Positions 22,517-35,100 of a DNA stretch of 64,000 nt are shown here, one piece after another. Below the pieces are notes generated by a model. That model was not told where the DNA came from, did not search any database, and worked only from the letters and a program-made list of their open reading frames with translations. This DNA is from Chiridota heheva (lineage: Eukaryota > Echinodermata > Holothuroidea > Apodida > Chiridotidae). A program made the position numbers and the translations under genes. Position 1 is the first letter of the stretch. Each line of letters opens with the position of its first letter. The DNA lies in assembly GCA_020152595.1 (NCBI GenBank), contig JAIGNY010002044.1, positions 823,501 to 887,500 on the forward strand, written 5' to 3'.

Positions 22517-22930
22517 ACAAAATTCCACCCTATGACCCACATGGCATTTCACCCTATGTTCCACATGAATCCCATCCTGTTCCACATGAATCCAATCATG
22601 TCCCACATGGCATCCCTCCCTGTGTCCCACATGGCATCCCTTCATATGTCCTCCATGACATCCCACCTTATGTCCCGCATCAGTGGAGTCCCATCGAATG
22701 TCGACATGGCATCCCACCTCATGTTTCACATTTGATCCCACAAAATGTTCCACATGGTATCCCTCCTTATGTCCCAATGATATCCTATTTTATTACCCAC
22801 ATGACATTACATCCCATGTCCTCCTACCCTATGTCCCACATAGCCTCCTACCTTACATCACACATAATGTAGCCTCCTACCCTATATCACACATGGCATC
22901 CCAACCTGTTACTTAAGGCATTCCACCCCA
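22517..22930. repeat. Imperfect minisatellite built on CCCACATGGCATCCC
   Basis: Variants of TATGTCCCACATGGCATCCC recur about 15 times with spacing from roughly 12 to 30 bp. The overlapping ORFs on both strands, His/Met/Ser/Pro-rich on one and HVGH-rich on the other, are translations of this repeat. Confidence 0.8.
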
Positions 22931-23139
22931 TTGCATCCCATTCAGGGAAAATACTCTTTCAAAAAGTGAGGGAATTGTTCTACTGGAAGTTACGGTCCTG
23001 TATAAATAAACATTTTTTTCTTCTTCAAGGATCCTGAAAAAAGAAACGTTGAATGGGGAGGTAGAATATTAACAATACTTCATTCTATCACATAATAAAC
23101 AAGTTTGTATCTGGTCAGGGTCAAAAGGTCATGGTCTTA

Positions 23140-23672
23140 GAGGATAAGTTCACTTGTCAAGGAAGACCATCTATTATAAAAGCCTCAAAATAAATAAAAT
23201 GGTGAAAGCATTCAAAAATCATATTTTGTTACGCAGATATTGAAGCTTGAGTTTTGAACCGTTTGTATAGAAATGACTGAAATCAGACTAGTTACATCAC
23301 AACCTCAGATTCCATCATTTTTCCCGAGTTTAGGGCTTAAGAACTTAAGATGTCCAGAAAGTAGCAAAACAGAATTTAGAAAAAGAGTAATTATAATTTA
23401 CCATCTGAAGAAAGCTCGAGGAAAAATTATTCAAATATTAAAAAAAATCAATTTGATTCAAAATACATTGATAATGGTTAGGAATGTGAGGATGACGATG
23501 CCATCCTTTTAACAGTAGACTACACCAATTATTACTACACATATGAGACAACTTTAAAGTTAAATATCTTCTTAACAGAAAAAGATATTGAAGTAGTTTC
23601 TTCACTATTTTGTTTCCATTAAAGTCATGTTTCATATGAGATTTGTGCTTGACCACCGATCTAATCCTGTAA
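23140..23672. mobile_element. Family A inverted-repeat element, diverged
   Basis: Left end AGGATAAGTTCACTTGTCAA and right end TGCTTGACCACCGATCTAAT match the TTAAAGGATTAGTTCA family with substitutions. The body shares GTAGAAATGACTGAAATCAG and the TTAGGAATGTGAGGATGA block with the other copies. Confidence 0.7.
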
Positions 23673-23849
23673 GTTTTAGAAAATCTTTTCAATTCGCGTT
23701 TGGCCTGACATGATTGATGGAAAAAACAGCTGACAAAATGGCATATCTATTTGTATCTGCAAAAAAAGAAGGCATGGTTACTTTACCATCAGCAGATGAA
23801 AATCAGCCCAAGACACATTGCATACATTAAAACACAACATACATGCTTT

Positions 23850-23995
23850 GTTCTCTCAACTGCACATCCCAGGTTCGAATCCTGGTGGGTCTGCAACCAT
23901 TGAGTTCACAACTGGTTATCAAAGGCAGTGGCCGTCTTGATATAATGTCCAGCACTAGGTGATATCGGGACGTTAAACCTTGCTATGCTATGCAT
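23850..23995 (+). mobile_element. Probable tRNA-derived SINE fragment
   Basis: GGTTCGAATCC at 23872-23882 fits a Pol III B box. It is followed by a tRNA-unrelated segment containing CACAACTGGTTATCAAAG, a phrase shared with the SINEs near 45 and 46 kb, then CGTTAAACC and a TGCTATGCTATGC tail. The A-box half is not recognisable, so the copy is truncated or diverged. Confidence 0.55.
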
Positions 23996-25196
23996 CTGAT
24001 CCATTAGGAATCTATTCAATCTAGTCTTGTAGGCATCAAAATTTGGAAGGACGCAGTAGAATGAGTATGGGAGAGCATGGTGCGTCGTAAATCGAATTAC
24101 GCCATGGTGTAAATCGAATTTCGCTGCAGCATAAATAATGCCGTGGTGCAATTCCGAGGTTTTGACCGGCATATGCCTCCATAAAGGAGTTCCATAAATG
24201 GCTTGTCTAACTCCAAAGGTAAACAAAAAGTGCAGATGAAGAATAGTTTAGGTATCTCTTAGATGCCCATGAGAGATCTTGCACTGTGGGTGCATCCATT
24301 CACAACTTTCAAGAGGAACTTAGGCGGTCTCCATATAATTTCATGTAAGGTGAGGGGGACAAACCTTCAGTAGGGGGTGGGGAAGATTAGACTTTCAGAA
24401 GGGGCGAGGGTACAGGAAAGAATGGCAGTGTTTAGTTTCAGTTTGCAAGGAGAAATAGTGGTAGGAAACATATCCCTCCCTGAGACTGGAACAATTCCAT
24501 AACCGAGTTGTACACTACTATAATTACATCCGCAGCCAATCAACCCTCTGACTGCATAGCTATACCAAGAAAGGTTTATTTTTACCGGGAGAAAATTCAG
24601 TTACACTAGGCAGCCTCAAATTCATTACAGTGAATTTGCAGTTTGTTAACCAAACTTGAAATTTAAAGGACTGGTGACTTGTAGCAATGTTGGTATCAAC
24701 TGATGTATTTATTTAGATTGGAACAACTTTCTAATACATGTGTAGTTTGAAAAATATCCGTCTTTTAACAATCTTAGAAAAGCCCTTTTTTGCTGCTTAT
24801 TTAAATGACTTAACTTCCTATATTGATTTCTATTAATAAAAGTTTGGGACGTGTCAAGTTGGACAGTGATACTACTTATCTCAGACTGGCCATAGGTAGG
24901 CCTATGCACATGCAATGCATGTATTTATTGGCTACTACAAGCTCTAGTCTGCCTGTAGGCCTACACTTTTAGCTTCCTTTTGGAGATTTCTAGGAAATAG
25001 ATCTCATGATGGTATAGCTTAGATAAAAAGGAGAGAATTGTATGAATCAGTGCATACACTGGATGAGACTGAGAGACACTAATTATTTCCAAAATGTATT
25101 AATAAGTTACCTTAAAACTGCGGTGTTGGGTTTGTTGTGATACATGTTTGTATAGGTCTGGCTATCTTCCCCCAGTACTATCTGGAACATTTATGG
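23996..25196. other. Intergenic, possible old repeat, no gene seen
   Basis: A minus-strand ORF across 23906-24226 has a segment (HHALPYSFYCVLPNFDAYK) that loosely recalls the C-terminus of a LINE reverse transcriptase. The match is weak and overlaps the SINE tail. Confidence 0.3.
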
Positions 25197-25722
25197 TTGG
25201 ATCGCATCTTCAGGTATACTATGGGGGTCTATAATGATTGCATCTTCAGGTATACTATGGGGGTCTATAATGATTGCATCTTCAGGTACACTGTGGGGGT
25301 CTATAATGATTGCATCTTCAGGTACACTGTGGGGGTCTATAATGATTGCATCTTCAGGTATACTATGGGGGTCTATAATGATTACATCTTCAGGTACACT
25401 GTGGGGGTCTATAATGATTGCATCAGGTATACTATGGGGTCTATAATGATTGCATCTTCAGGTATACTATAGGGGTCTATAATGATTGCATCAGGTATAA
25501 TATGGGGTCTATAATGATTACATCTGGTATACTATGGGGGTCTATAATGATTGCATCAGGTATACTATGGGGGTCTATAATGATTGCATCAGGTATACTA
25601 TGGGGGTCTATAATGATTGCATCTTTAGGTACACTATGGGGTCTATAATGATTGCATCAGGTATAATATGGGGGTCTATAATGATTGCATCTTCAGGTAT
25701 ACTATGGGGGTCTATAATGTCT
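25197..25722. repeat. Minisatellite, 15 units of 27-36 bp
   Basis: The longest unit is 36 bp and contains GTATACTATGGGGGTCTATA and ATGATTGCATCTTCAG. TCTATAATG occurs 15 times. Shorter units lack CTTC, and one G of the GGGGG run varies. It lies about 0.5 kb past the RPS19 stop codon in gene direction. Open frames across it encode repeats such as MGVYNDCIFRYT and are not considered genes. Confidence 0.95.
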
Positions 25723-26183
25723 CCATCAAATTCTAAAAAGGAATATTCTGTATCTGAGGTATCAGAGGATGAAATTTCCTAACATTTTGCTGACAACATT
25801 TTAGGTCTGTAATTACTTTGTACGAGTTTACACAGGCAGTTCTGCGGGGATCTACAACAGGCAACGTCACATATTTAAATAAATTTGTAGATGCAGTAGC
25901 AGCTCAAAAGTAGACCATGAAATAACATTTTAGCCTTCTAAACAGTCCTAAACTCCTTGTAAAATGTTATGAAAATAAGATTTAAACTCGAGACAGAACA
26001 GAAAAGACACATGAAAACTTCATTTTGGGTTTGAAAAGTATATTTCAAAATATTAACACTAGCCAATAACACTCCATTGAGATGTGAATCAGTTCAATCT
26101 TTTCAAATGTTGAATCATGTATTTATGTCCTGGTTGGTAGTTATAGCAGATAACATCACATCCCTCCTCTGGGCAGAGACACT

Positions 26184-29100
26184 CTACTCTTTGTGCTTGC
26201 CTTCAAGCTTGGCTTTGACCTGAAAGATAAAACAAAGAGTGGAATTTAGTATCAACTGGTAAAAAGAAATTATAGAGAAGATGTCTTTGTTGTTTTTACT
26301 TAAAGGAGACATAAAGTCTGATATAATCATTATTGCATATGATAGAGGATAGAAATCATAACCAACTACCAAAATTAGCAGGTTAAAATCTTATTCCTAT
26401 CTCAAGTTATTCATGTTTGAAGTTGACATATGAAGGCTGCCATTTTGTTCAATTCTGTATTGAATTATTGTGCATCATGACATAATTTTCCCAATAGGGA
26501 CATAAGGAAATTAATGTATTTCTTTATAAATATAATTACAGTTTTTATTCCCAAATGATGTGACACAAAGTTTTAGCAGAATGTTTTGTAAATTTCATGT
26601 GAACACAAACAATTCCTTGATCCTTACATAAGAAAAAAACATTTCTCATAACCTAGAAATCTTGAGGTAGATTATAAAGAAATACAAAGCATTCCAACAT
26701 CATGCTGGGCTGATGACATCATAATCTGCATGTTTTGAAAGCCAAATGGCAGCTCCTATAGTAGTAAAACCTTACATAAGAAAAAAACATTTTTCATAGC
26801 CTAGAAATCTTGAGATAGATTATAAAGAAATACAAAGCATTCCAACATTCTGCTGAACTGATGACATCATAATCTGCATGTTTTGAAATCCAAAAGGCAG
26901 CTCCCATAGTACTATTTAGTAGTAAAATTAACATTTTGATAATTATAAAAACTGTGTTAAATTGCTTAAGGAGGTATAAAACTTGGTCAGAAAAATGTGT
27001 TATTTTTAATTTTTCACATAAAATAAGGACAATATGTGAGTAAATATTTTGACCAATTGATCCGAAGCAATAATTTGTATTGTATATCTATCTATCTGTC
27101 TCCATGATGACTGGATTTTAAAGGATTAGTTCGGTGGTCAAGCAAATTTTTAAGAAATGTTAAGATGCTCAATTAGGCATGATGGAAATCTTCTGTTTTT
27201 GATTCCTGGAAATGAAAGCAGCAACACTTTATATCAGACCTAATGTCTCCTTTAAGTTCACAACAATGACCATAAAGTTTAAGTAAACCTAAAAATAGAA
27301 TTTGAGTAGCATCCCACCACTGTGCTTAATTTCATATAATCAGGTGATATTTCTCTAATTTCAATTTTGTCCCAAGAAAGTTGCTTGAAACAAAATGACC
27401 AATTGTCCAAAGCACAAGCAATAAATATCTATCTAAATGACATTTTAAAGGATTAGTTCAAGAAGGAATTTTGTGGTCAATCTGATACATACAAGTCCAT
27501 CTTATAACAAATATTTTCAATAAAACTTTTAAAAAAATAAAAAAAGCATTAAAAAAAAAAAAAAATCTTATTCAGTTCTAGAGATATCAAAGTTTGATAT
27601 CAGTTGTGTAGAAATGATTGAAATCAGACTATTGTAGTTCCTCAAGGTCTTTATATATTCTACCATATTTTGTCCTGTGATTTTGGGGCTTAAAAACATG
27701 GGATAAGTTTAACAGTTTTGTATTATCTGTATTAAAATGACTGGTGTAGTAAGTCTACTATAGAAATTTGGTGCTTCATCCTCACAATTGTTAATGTGTT
27801 TTAATTAAACTTTATTTAACTTTTGAAATTATTCTCCCTCAAACATTCTTCAGGTGGTTATTATAATTACCCTTACAATATTGTTTTACTACTTTCCTGA
27901 CATAATGGTTTTTAAGCCACAAAATCACAGGACAAAATATGTTTGACCCTTACTCATATTTCGCCGCTTCAGGTTCCTAATCTTTGACTCCGCCTCCCGA
28001 GCGCATTTAAAAAAAAAAGTGCTGGTAGAGTAAAGTTTAATCAACCTGCGACAAGTATGCCAACTCAAAAATATATGCAGCACGATCCCAGTGGGTGGCC
28101 CAGTGGGTCACTGAAGTGGAACGAGCTTGACTCTGCTGCTTGAAAGACAGAAAGGACCCTTCAATAATCAGCCCTTGATTAACTCTTACTCTACCACGCA
28201 GCGATGTTATTGCTGTTTTGAGTTCCCCATCTTTGACTCAGCCTCCCGAGCGCATCTTTAAAAAAGTGCTCGTAGAGTAAGGGTTAAGTCCTCTTTCATA
28301 TAAGATTGACTTGCTTGTCCACTACATTAATGATCATTTAATGCTGCTCTGCTATCTTGTTAATGCTCCTAGCGAGTTATTGAAGTTCTACCCATTTCTG
28401 ACAAAAGCTACATATTTGTATAAGCATTCCTCTGATGATTTTCTGCCTCAAGCTACTGCCAATTCCCTGATGTACAAAGGCTTAGGTACATATGGCTTTT
28501 TAGATTTCCTTACATTTAAACCTTAGGAAGTTGATTTTTACATAAACAAAAGATATCTACAAATTTTATAACATAAAATGTAATGAACCAATCCTAACCT
28601 GTGCTGCTATTCTGTCCAGATCCCTCTGTCCCTGGCTAGTCAGACGTCGGCCACTATTGCCTTCCTTTTCCAGGATTTTAATATGTTCCAAAGCCTGGAG
28701 AACCTTTCGTGCGACCGATGATGACCCCTTGCAAAAATGACTGGGCTTTGTTCCCCTGCTCTTCTTGCCTGAAAGAGAAGATTTTTTCATATTTAGACAA
28801 GAAACCAGAAATCTGCGTTGGGGTGATACGTGCAAAATATGACAGTCAAGTGCTCACAAAATCCTATGCGCCAAGCAGTGTTCACATTAAGGTGGGGATT
28901 CCAGCACATATCATCAAATTCCCTCCTCAAAAATAACTGAACGGGACAAACGTAATGAACATAAGAAGAGGAGAAGGGGGGGTGGGGGGAATCCTGCTTA
29001 AAAAGTGGTTGAAAAATGCCCAATTTGGCAAAAAATGCCCATTTTGGCCAGAATATGCCCAATTTGGCCAAAATATGCCCAATTTGGCCAAAATATGCCC

Positions 29101-32100
29101 AATTTGGCCAAAAAATGCCCATTTTGGCAGAATATGCCCATTTTGGCAGAATATGCCCAAATTGGCCAGAATATGCTCAAATTGGCCAGAATATGCTCAA
29201 ATTGGCCAGAATATGCCAACATTGGCCGGAATATACTCAAATTTGCCGGAATATGCCCAAATTGGCCCCAAAATGCCCCATTTGGCAGGAAAATGCCCCA
29301 TTTGGCAGGAATATGCCCAATTTAACCTTTTTTATTTTCAAAAAGAAATCCTGCCCCCTTTTCAAAATCACTCCCAAAAATTTACACAAAATCACATATA
29401 CTGCAGCTTACTCAAAAAAAAAAAATCTTCAGGCGAATTCCACAGCCAGACTTATTCAAACCAGAAAGCAAAGTGTGAGAAATGAAGGAACGTGAACACT
29501 TCCGCAACGTCCCTTAAAGCAAATGGGCCATTCCACGGTCCGTCCTGTTTGACAGATGGCGAATGTCCCTTGCAGATCTCCAGGGGTCCCCAAAAGCAGA
29601 CCACTTGTGTGTTCAATGACAAAAAGAGAAAGACTACCTCCATTTCGAAGGAGTGTCTACAGAAGTTTACTTGTTAAATACAGCATAATCTGCAGATATA
29701 ATTAATGTTACGTAATGGCTGAATTTCAAATCAAAAGTGGTATAAAGCAAGGTGATGTAATGTCAGGGTTCCTTTTTTTGATGGTGGTAGACTAGGTGAT
29801 GAGGAAAAGGACCGATGATAACAGGAATGGGATTAGAAGGAAGTTCATTTTAACCCTTGAGGACTTAGATTTTGATGATGATATTGCTCTACTTTCATCT
29901 ACATATCATCACATGCAAACCAAAGTGACCAGGCTCAATCAGTATGTTGCACAAACGGGGCGAAGAATTAAGAAGGATAGGCAGAGCTCATGAAAGTTAA
30001 TAGCAAACGTGCAAACAAAGTTTATATCGATAACAACCAAATAAAGTAAACAAGTTTAGATGCCTTGGGTGGCAAGAGATATCCAAAACAGAATATAGCA
30101 AGAGTGGCATTTATGAAATAGATAAGATATGGAACTCAAGCACATTCTCAATATATACAAAAATACAACTGTTTAACTCTCTTGTTAAGTCTGTACTCTT
30201 GTATGGTTGCGAGACATGGAGAGTTAATGTAGCAAATAATAAAAACTGCATACATTTATGTTCAAAAGCTACAGGGGAATTTTGAAGATCAGATGGCCAA
30301 ATGTAATATCTAAAGATGAAATACTGAGAATCACTAAACATGACAAAATCAGCACTGAAGTAAAAAGAAAAAGGTGGAGGTGGATTGGTCATGTGATGCG
30401 CATGAGCACTATTAAGCACTGTGTGACAGCTATAACGTGGAATTCAGAGGGGAGAAGGAAAGTTGTTCATCCTAGAACGACCTGGAGAAGGACAGTCGAG
30501 AAAAAGAAGAAAGTGATGGGATGGAGCTCGTGGACAGAAGCCAGACATGTTGCGAATAACATGCAGCCTTATGGGCCAGGAGGCCTGAAGAGACTAGGTG
30601 AGGTGAACGGCTGAATATCTACTTAGGTTGATCACTACCACAGAATCATCACACACAGAAAATAATAAATCATAACAACAACTAGAATATTACTAGAATA
30701 TTAGCACTATGTACAGTGCATACCTCTGCCCCCATTGCAATTCCAACATGCCTAGTATAAATGTAGAGTTCATTTGATCCCCATACCCAATATAACCTAT
30801 CTCAGAAATCCTAGTCCCACCAAGATTCATCCCCAAGTTTTGATCGGTCATAATCATTTGCATTCTGAACACTTGAAAATTATCTTCTGACTGAATTTTT
30901 TCCAAGGCCATACACCATTGTTTTCAGTTTTATTCAGGAGACATATTCATTGATTGCCTTTCATTCTAGATTCACATTCCATCATTTTCCATTCATAGCA
31001 GAAACCAATTTTTATATATTTGATTCCAGAGACCACTTGATTTATGTATCTTTGAGTCCAAAAAATGGATTGTTGGACTTCTTTTCATGGTATGAATTCA
31101 TTGTTCACCATATTCCATTGAAATGTTTGGACTATGTCTTCAAAGACCTTACTCTAAACATTCCCACCCCTTAATGTTTCTACCCTTCTGATGTGCCAAT
31201 ACTTCCCTAATTCAAATCACTTCTTCCTTCAGCAGTAACAAAACCCGAAACCAAACTTGATCCAAATCCAAACCATCAGATCTTGAAATATTCTAATAAC
31301 AAGACAAAGTCACCTTAAAATGTCCCCTCCATTTGCACCCTTCCCCAGTTCCAATATATCTCAAATTTTAATCACTTCTTCCTCAGGAAGTAACAAAACC
31401 ACACACCAAATTAGATCCAAAGCTAATCATCAGTTCTTAGGATATCTTTATGACAGACAAACAAACAGACACAAAATGTCCCCACCCCTTCATTTGCACC
31501 CTACCCCTATTCCAATATGTCTTAAATTTTAATCACTTCTTCCTCAAGCAGTAACAAAACCACATACCAAATTTAATCCAAATTCAGTCATCAGTTCTTA
31601 AGATATATTGATGACACACATACAAACAAACATACAAACAAACAGACAAACAAACAGACAAACGGAGGCAAAAACACATGTCCGCCCAACTTTGTTGGCT
31701 GAGGTAATAATACATCAATACAAGTTTAAACTGGTTCTGGATATAAAATCCTAGTACCTCCAAAAATCTTTGTCATGGAATGAACTCCAACTCCTCCCCG
31801 AACGTACAAGTGTCTGGCAACAGCAGCTAAAAAAAAGAGAAAAATTACTGGTTATACTTATGTGAAAAGTTTACTCTTATATTTGCTAGTAAAAAAAAAA
31901 AATAACTTGGATGTTTAAATTAACATCAAAAAAACCCTGAGCAATATATCTTGCTATGCCATTATAATGTATAAACTACACATTGAAACACGCTCAAACG
32001 AAAGAAACTTCGATTAACATTTAGTATAATTTTCCAAATGTTTACTTACAAGTTTTCCATTCACACTTGCCATTGAAAATCAGTGACATTCAAACCATAC

Positions 32101-35100
32101 ACACAACTTTAAATGACTTTTAAAATTCAAACTTGGAAGTTGGAAATTATTAACTTATGACTGGTGGTATCTTTCAATTTGTTTCCCCGAAAATAGCTCT
32201 ACATTAGCTGTCTGAAACATTTCACTGGGACTTTAATATTTGCAGCAAATCTAATTCTTTAATGCTTCCTTTCCTTAGATCTTAAATTCTATGGAAAATA
32301 TGAGATCTGCACGTTGAAGAAAACCCAAGTAGTTTTTCGAAAATAATAACCACAACACACATATCACTATATCTTTGTCCTTGATAATCAATATCTGATT
32401 TACCGATATCATAACAGGCTGACAGCCCTGATGAAAAAGTTTTGCCTTTCATCAAGGGTTTCAGATGAACCGGATATCCGGTCCGGCCGGATTTGGGGAA
32501 AAAATCCGGTTCCGGCCGGAATTTTTTCCAAACCGGCCGGAACCGGATTTTTGGCAATTTTAACAATTGAAGATTTACATTATGAGACTGTGGTACATTA
32601 CAACTATATGAAATATAAAACAAACATGAATATCTGGATTTTTCTCGGTATAGATAATGTATTTTCTTCTTGAAAACACTGAACAAATTGGCGTATGTTA
32701 CGCGTATGATCATTTAAAACGGAATAAAGACATGTAGCTGTTTGAAATCAATAGAAATTTTGAAACAGATTGGGCTGTAACAGATAATAAATAAAACCAC
32801 ACCAGTTGTTAACAATTTTACAGTTAGAGACATTAATGAAATTTGTAGATAAAAGTACATGTACATGTAGGTTGACTGAATTTGTTTTCCACAATTTTTC
32901 ATTGCTTAGATTCTCCTGCTATTGAAAAAGAGACAAATGTTTTTTCCCGCACTTATCTAAGCAAACTGTTTTACAAGTAATTCAGGGTACCAAGGTGTTT
33001 TAATGAAATAACACAAAAATAATTCAGAGAATAATTACTTTCCAAATGTAAAACATGAAAGAATTCGTATCCATTTCTATTACCTTGTTACTGTCCTTAA
33101 TTATTTTAGTTTAGTTTTTACACAATTTGCACATACATGCACTTCAAATACATGTTAAGGTTAGATAAATGACCCTTTCCTCCCTCCATAGTGTCATTTG
33201 ACTTTTTGACTTCCTCAGTAAGAACACATGTATGACAGTCTCAAGTTTTATAATATTAAAGATGTTAGGATTAATCCAGAACTTTCACTAATTTTGATTT
33301 GATTTCATCACAATATGCCCAATAATTATTATTTTCCAAAAATTTTGGGTTGCTAGCCATTAGTAGCCAACTTGACAATCCCCTGCCCCCACCCCTTTCC
33401 CTTTGTTTCTTAAGATTATGAGAATTGTTGTAAGCAATGAAAAATCCGGTTCCGGCCGGATTTTATCCGGCCGGATTTCAACCTGGATCCGGCAAAATCC
33501 GGTTCCGGCCGGATTCAAAAATTTGGATCCGGTACATCCCTAGTATATGAACCGGTAGAGATTTTATACACCCCACAAAGAACTTAAAAATTCTGAACAG
33601 AATAGTCATCATGACAAAAGTTTACCCCGCTAAGCGTGATGGGGGTATTTACGAGAGTTGTACTTACCTTGCATGCCATATGCAATCTGGTCATTGGACC
33701 TGATTCTAACCCACTTCTAACCGACCTTAAAAACATAGTTACCAGCCCAGCCCTAACCTCCATAATACCGCTAACATCCCTCACCTAACAAAAATACCAG
33801 TGGTTTCTAAGTTACTGCTAATCCTGTTTTGAATAATTTTTAACCCTTACTCTACCACGTTGCAATATTATCGCCGTTTTGGGTGCCCCGTCTTTGACTC
33901 CGACTCCCCAGCGCATTTTCAAAAAAGTGCTGGTAGAGTAAGGGTTAATCAACCCGCGACAAGTGTGCCAACTCAAAAAAATATGCAGCATTGTCCCGGT
34001 GGGCAGCCCACCAGGTCACTGCAGCAAAACAAGCCCAACTTTGCTGCTCAGAAGACAGAGGACCCTTCAATAATTAGCCTGTGCTTAACCCTTACTCTAC
34101 CACGCGGAGATATTATCATCATTTTGGGTGCCCGTCCTGTACTCTGCCTCCCAAACGCATTAAAAAAAAAAAATGTTCAAAGAAATACATAAACATTTGC
34201 ATTGGAATTGCCTCTATGACATCATCAAACACAAATTGCAATTGGCAAATCTTTAAAAATCCATATTTCATGAACGGAATATGACACCAACTCGATTTTT
34301 GTATCAAAATGGACCTAAAAGTATGCTCTTTTAAATACAATTTAAAAAAAAAAAATGGGAATATTCTTTTAAATTGATGTGACAAATTTGGCGTAATTTA
34401 TCATGATTCAGATTGCTGTAAAATGGTCAGTTTTTAACAGATTTTTACAATTTCTTTTTTTTAATTTTTAATTTAACAGGATTAATTCAATGGTAGAGCT
34501 GTGACTGTTTAGCGTGTACACGCTCGCAAATCTTGTAAACGTTTACTAAATGCGAGTTATCGTTTTTCATACATCATAGGGGCCTAGTGTCTTGCTCTTG
34601 AAAATCAATATTCATGATTCAAATCACACATACATTCGGCTGACAAAAATCCAATCAATAACTTTTTACAAACTGTAAACCAGATTAGCATAATTATTTC
34701 AAAATGTGCGAATCACAAATGAGCAGTAATCACCAATGAATGGGGATATTATGCTCTTTGATTTCGCCGAAATCTGAGTAATCTAACTTGTAAAATGCAC
34801 CGCGAATGTGCAGCAGTAAACAGTGAAACTAACAATAGGCCTAACGTTAGGCCATAAGGCTTTAAATCCCACGCAATCAAGGCCCGTTTTACAAGCTGTT
34901 AAATCGACCAAAAAACACTTGAATCGTGACAATCAGTACATTTACAGGTAAATATTACCTGATGAGTCAAATAAATTTTGCAAGAAAGAACAAATATTGC
35001 ATAATAAACAAACAGAAAAAGGTTTTAACAGAGTTGAAATTCTGCAGGCTTCGCAAAGATGGCGGCCATTTTTTCCGAAAGGACTGATATTTCAGAACTT

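Noticed and set aside
25137-25782. Repetitive ORFs with YNDCIFRYTMG units
   Set aside because: They are translations of the 36-bp minisatellite. There is no start context, splice support or flanking domain.
26620-26930. Intronic C/D snoRNA in RPS19 (TGATGA motifs)
   Set aside because: The TGATGACATCA motif belongs to a tandemly duplicated block of a transposon. No matching D box with flanking stem was found on the gene strand.
28955-29495. 176-residue Trp/Pro-rich ORF and its antisense counterparts
   Set aside because: All are readings of the 20-bp minisatellite, and the repeat is open in several frames at once.
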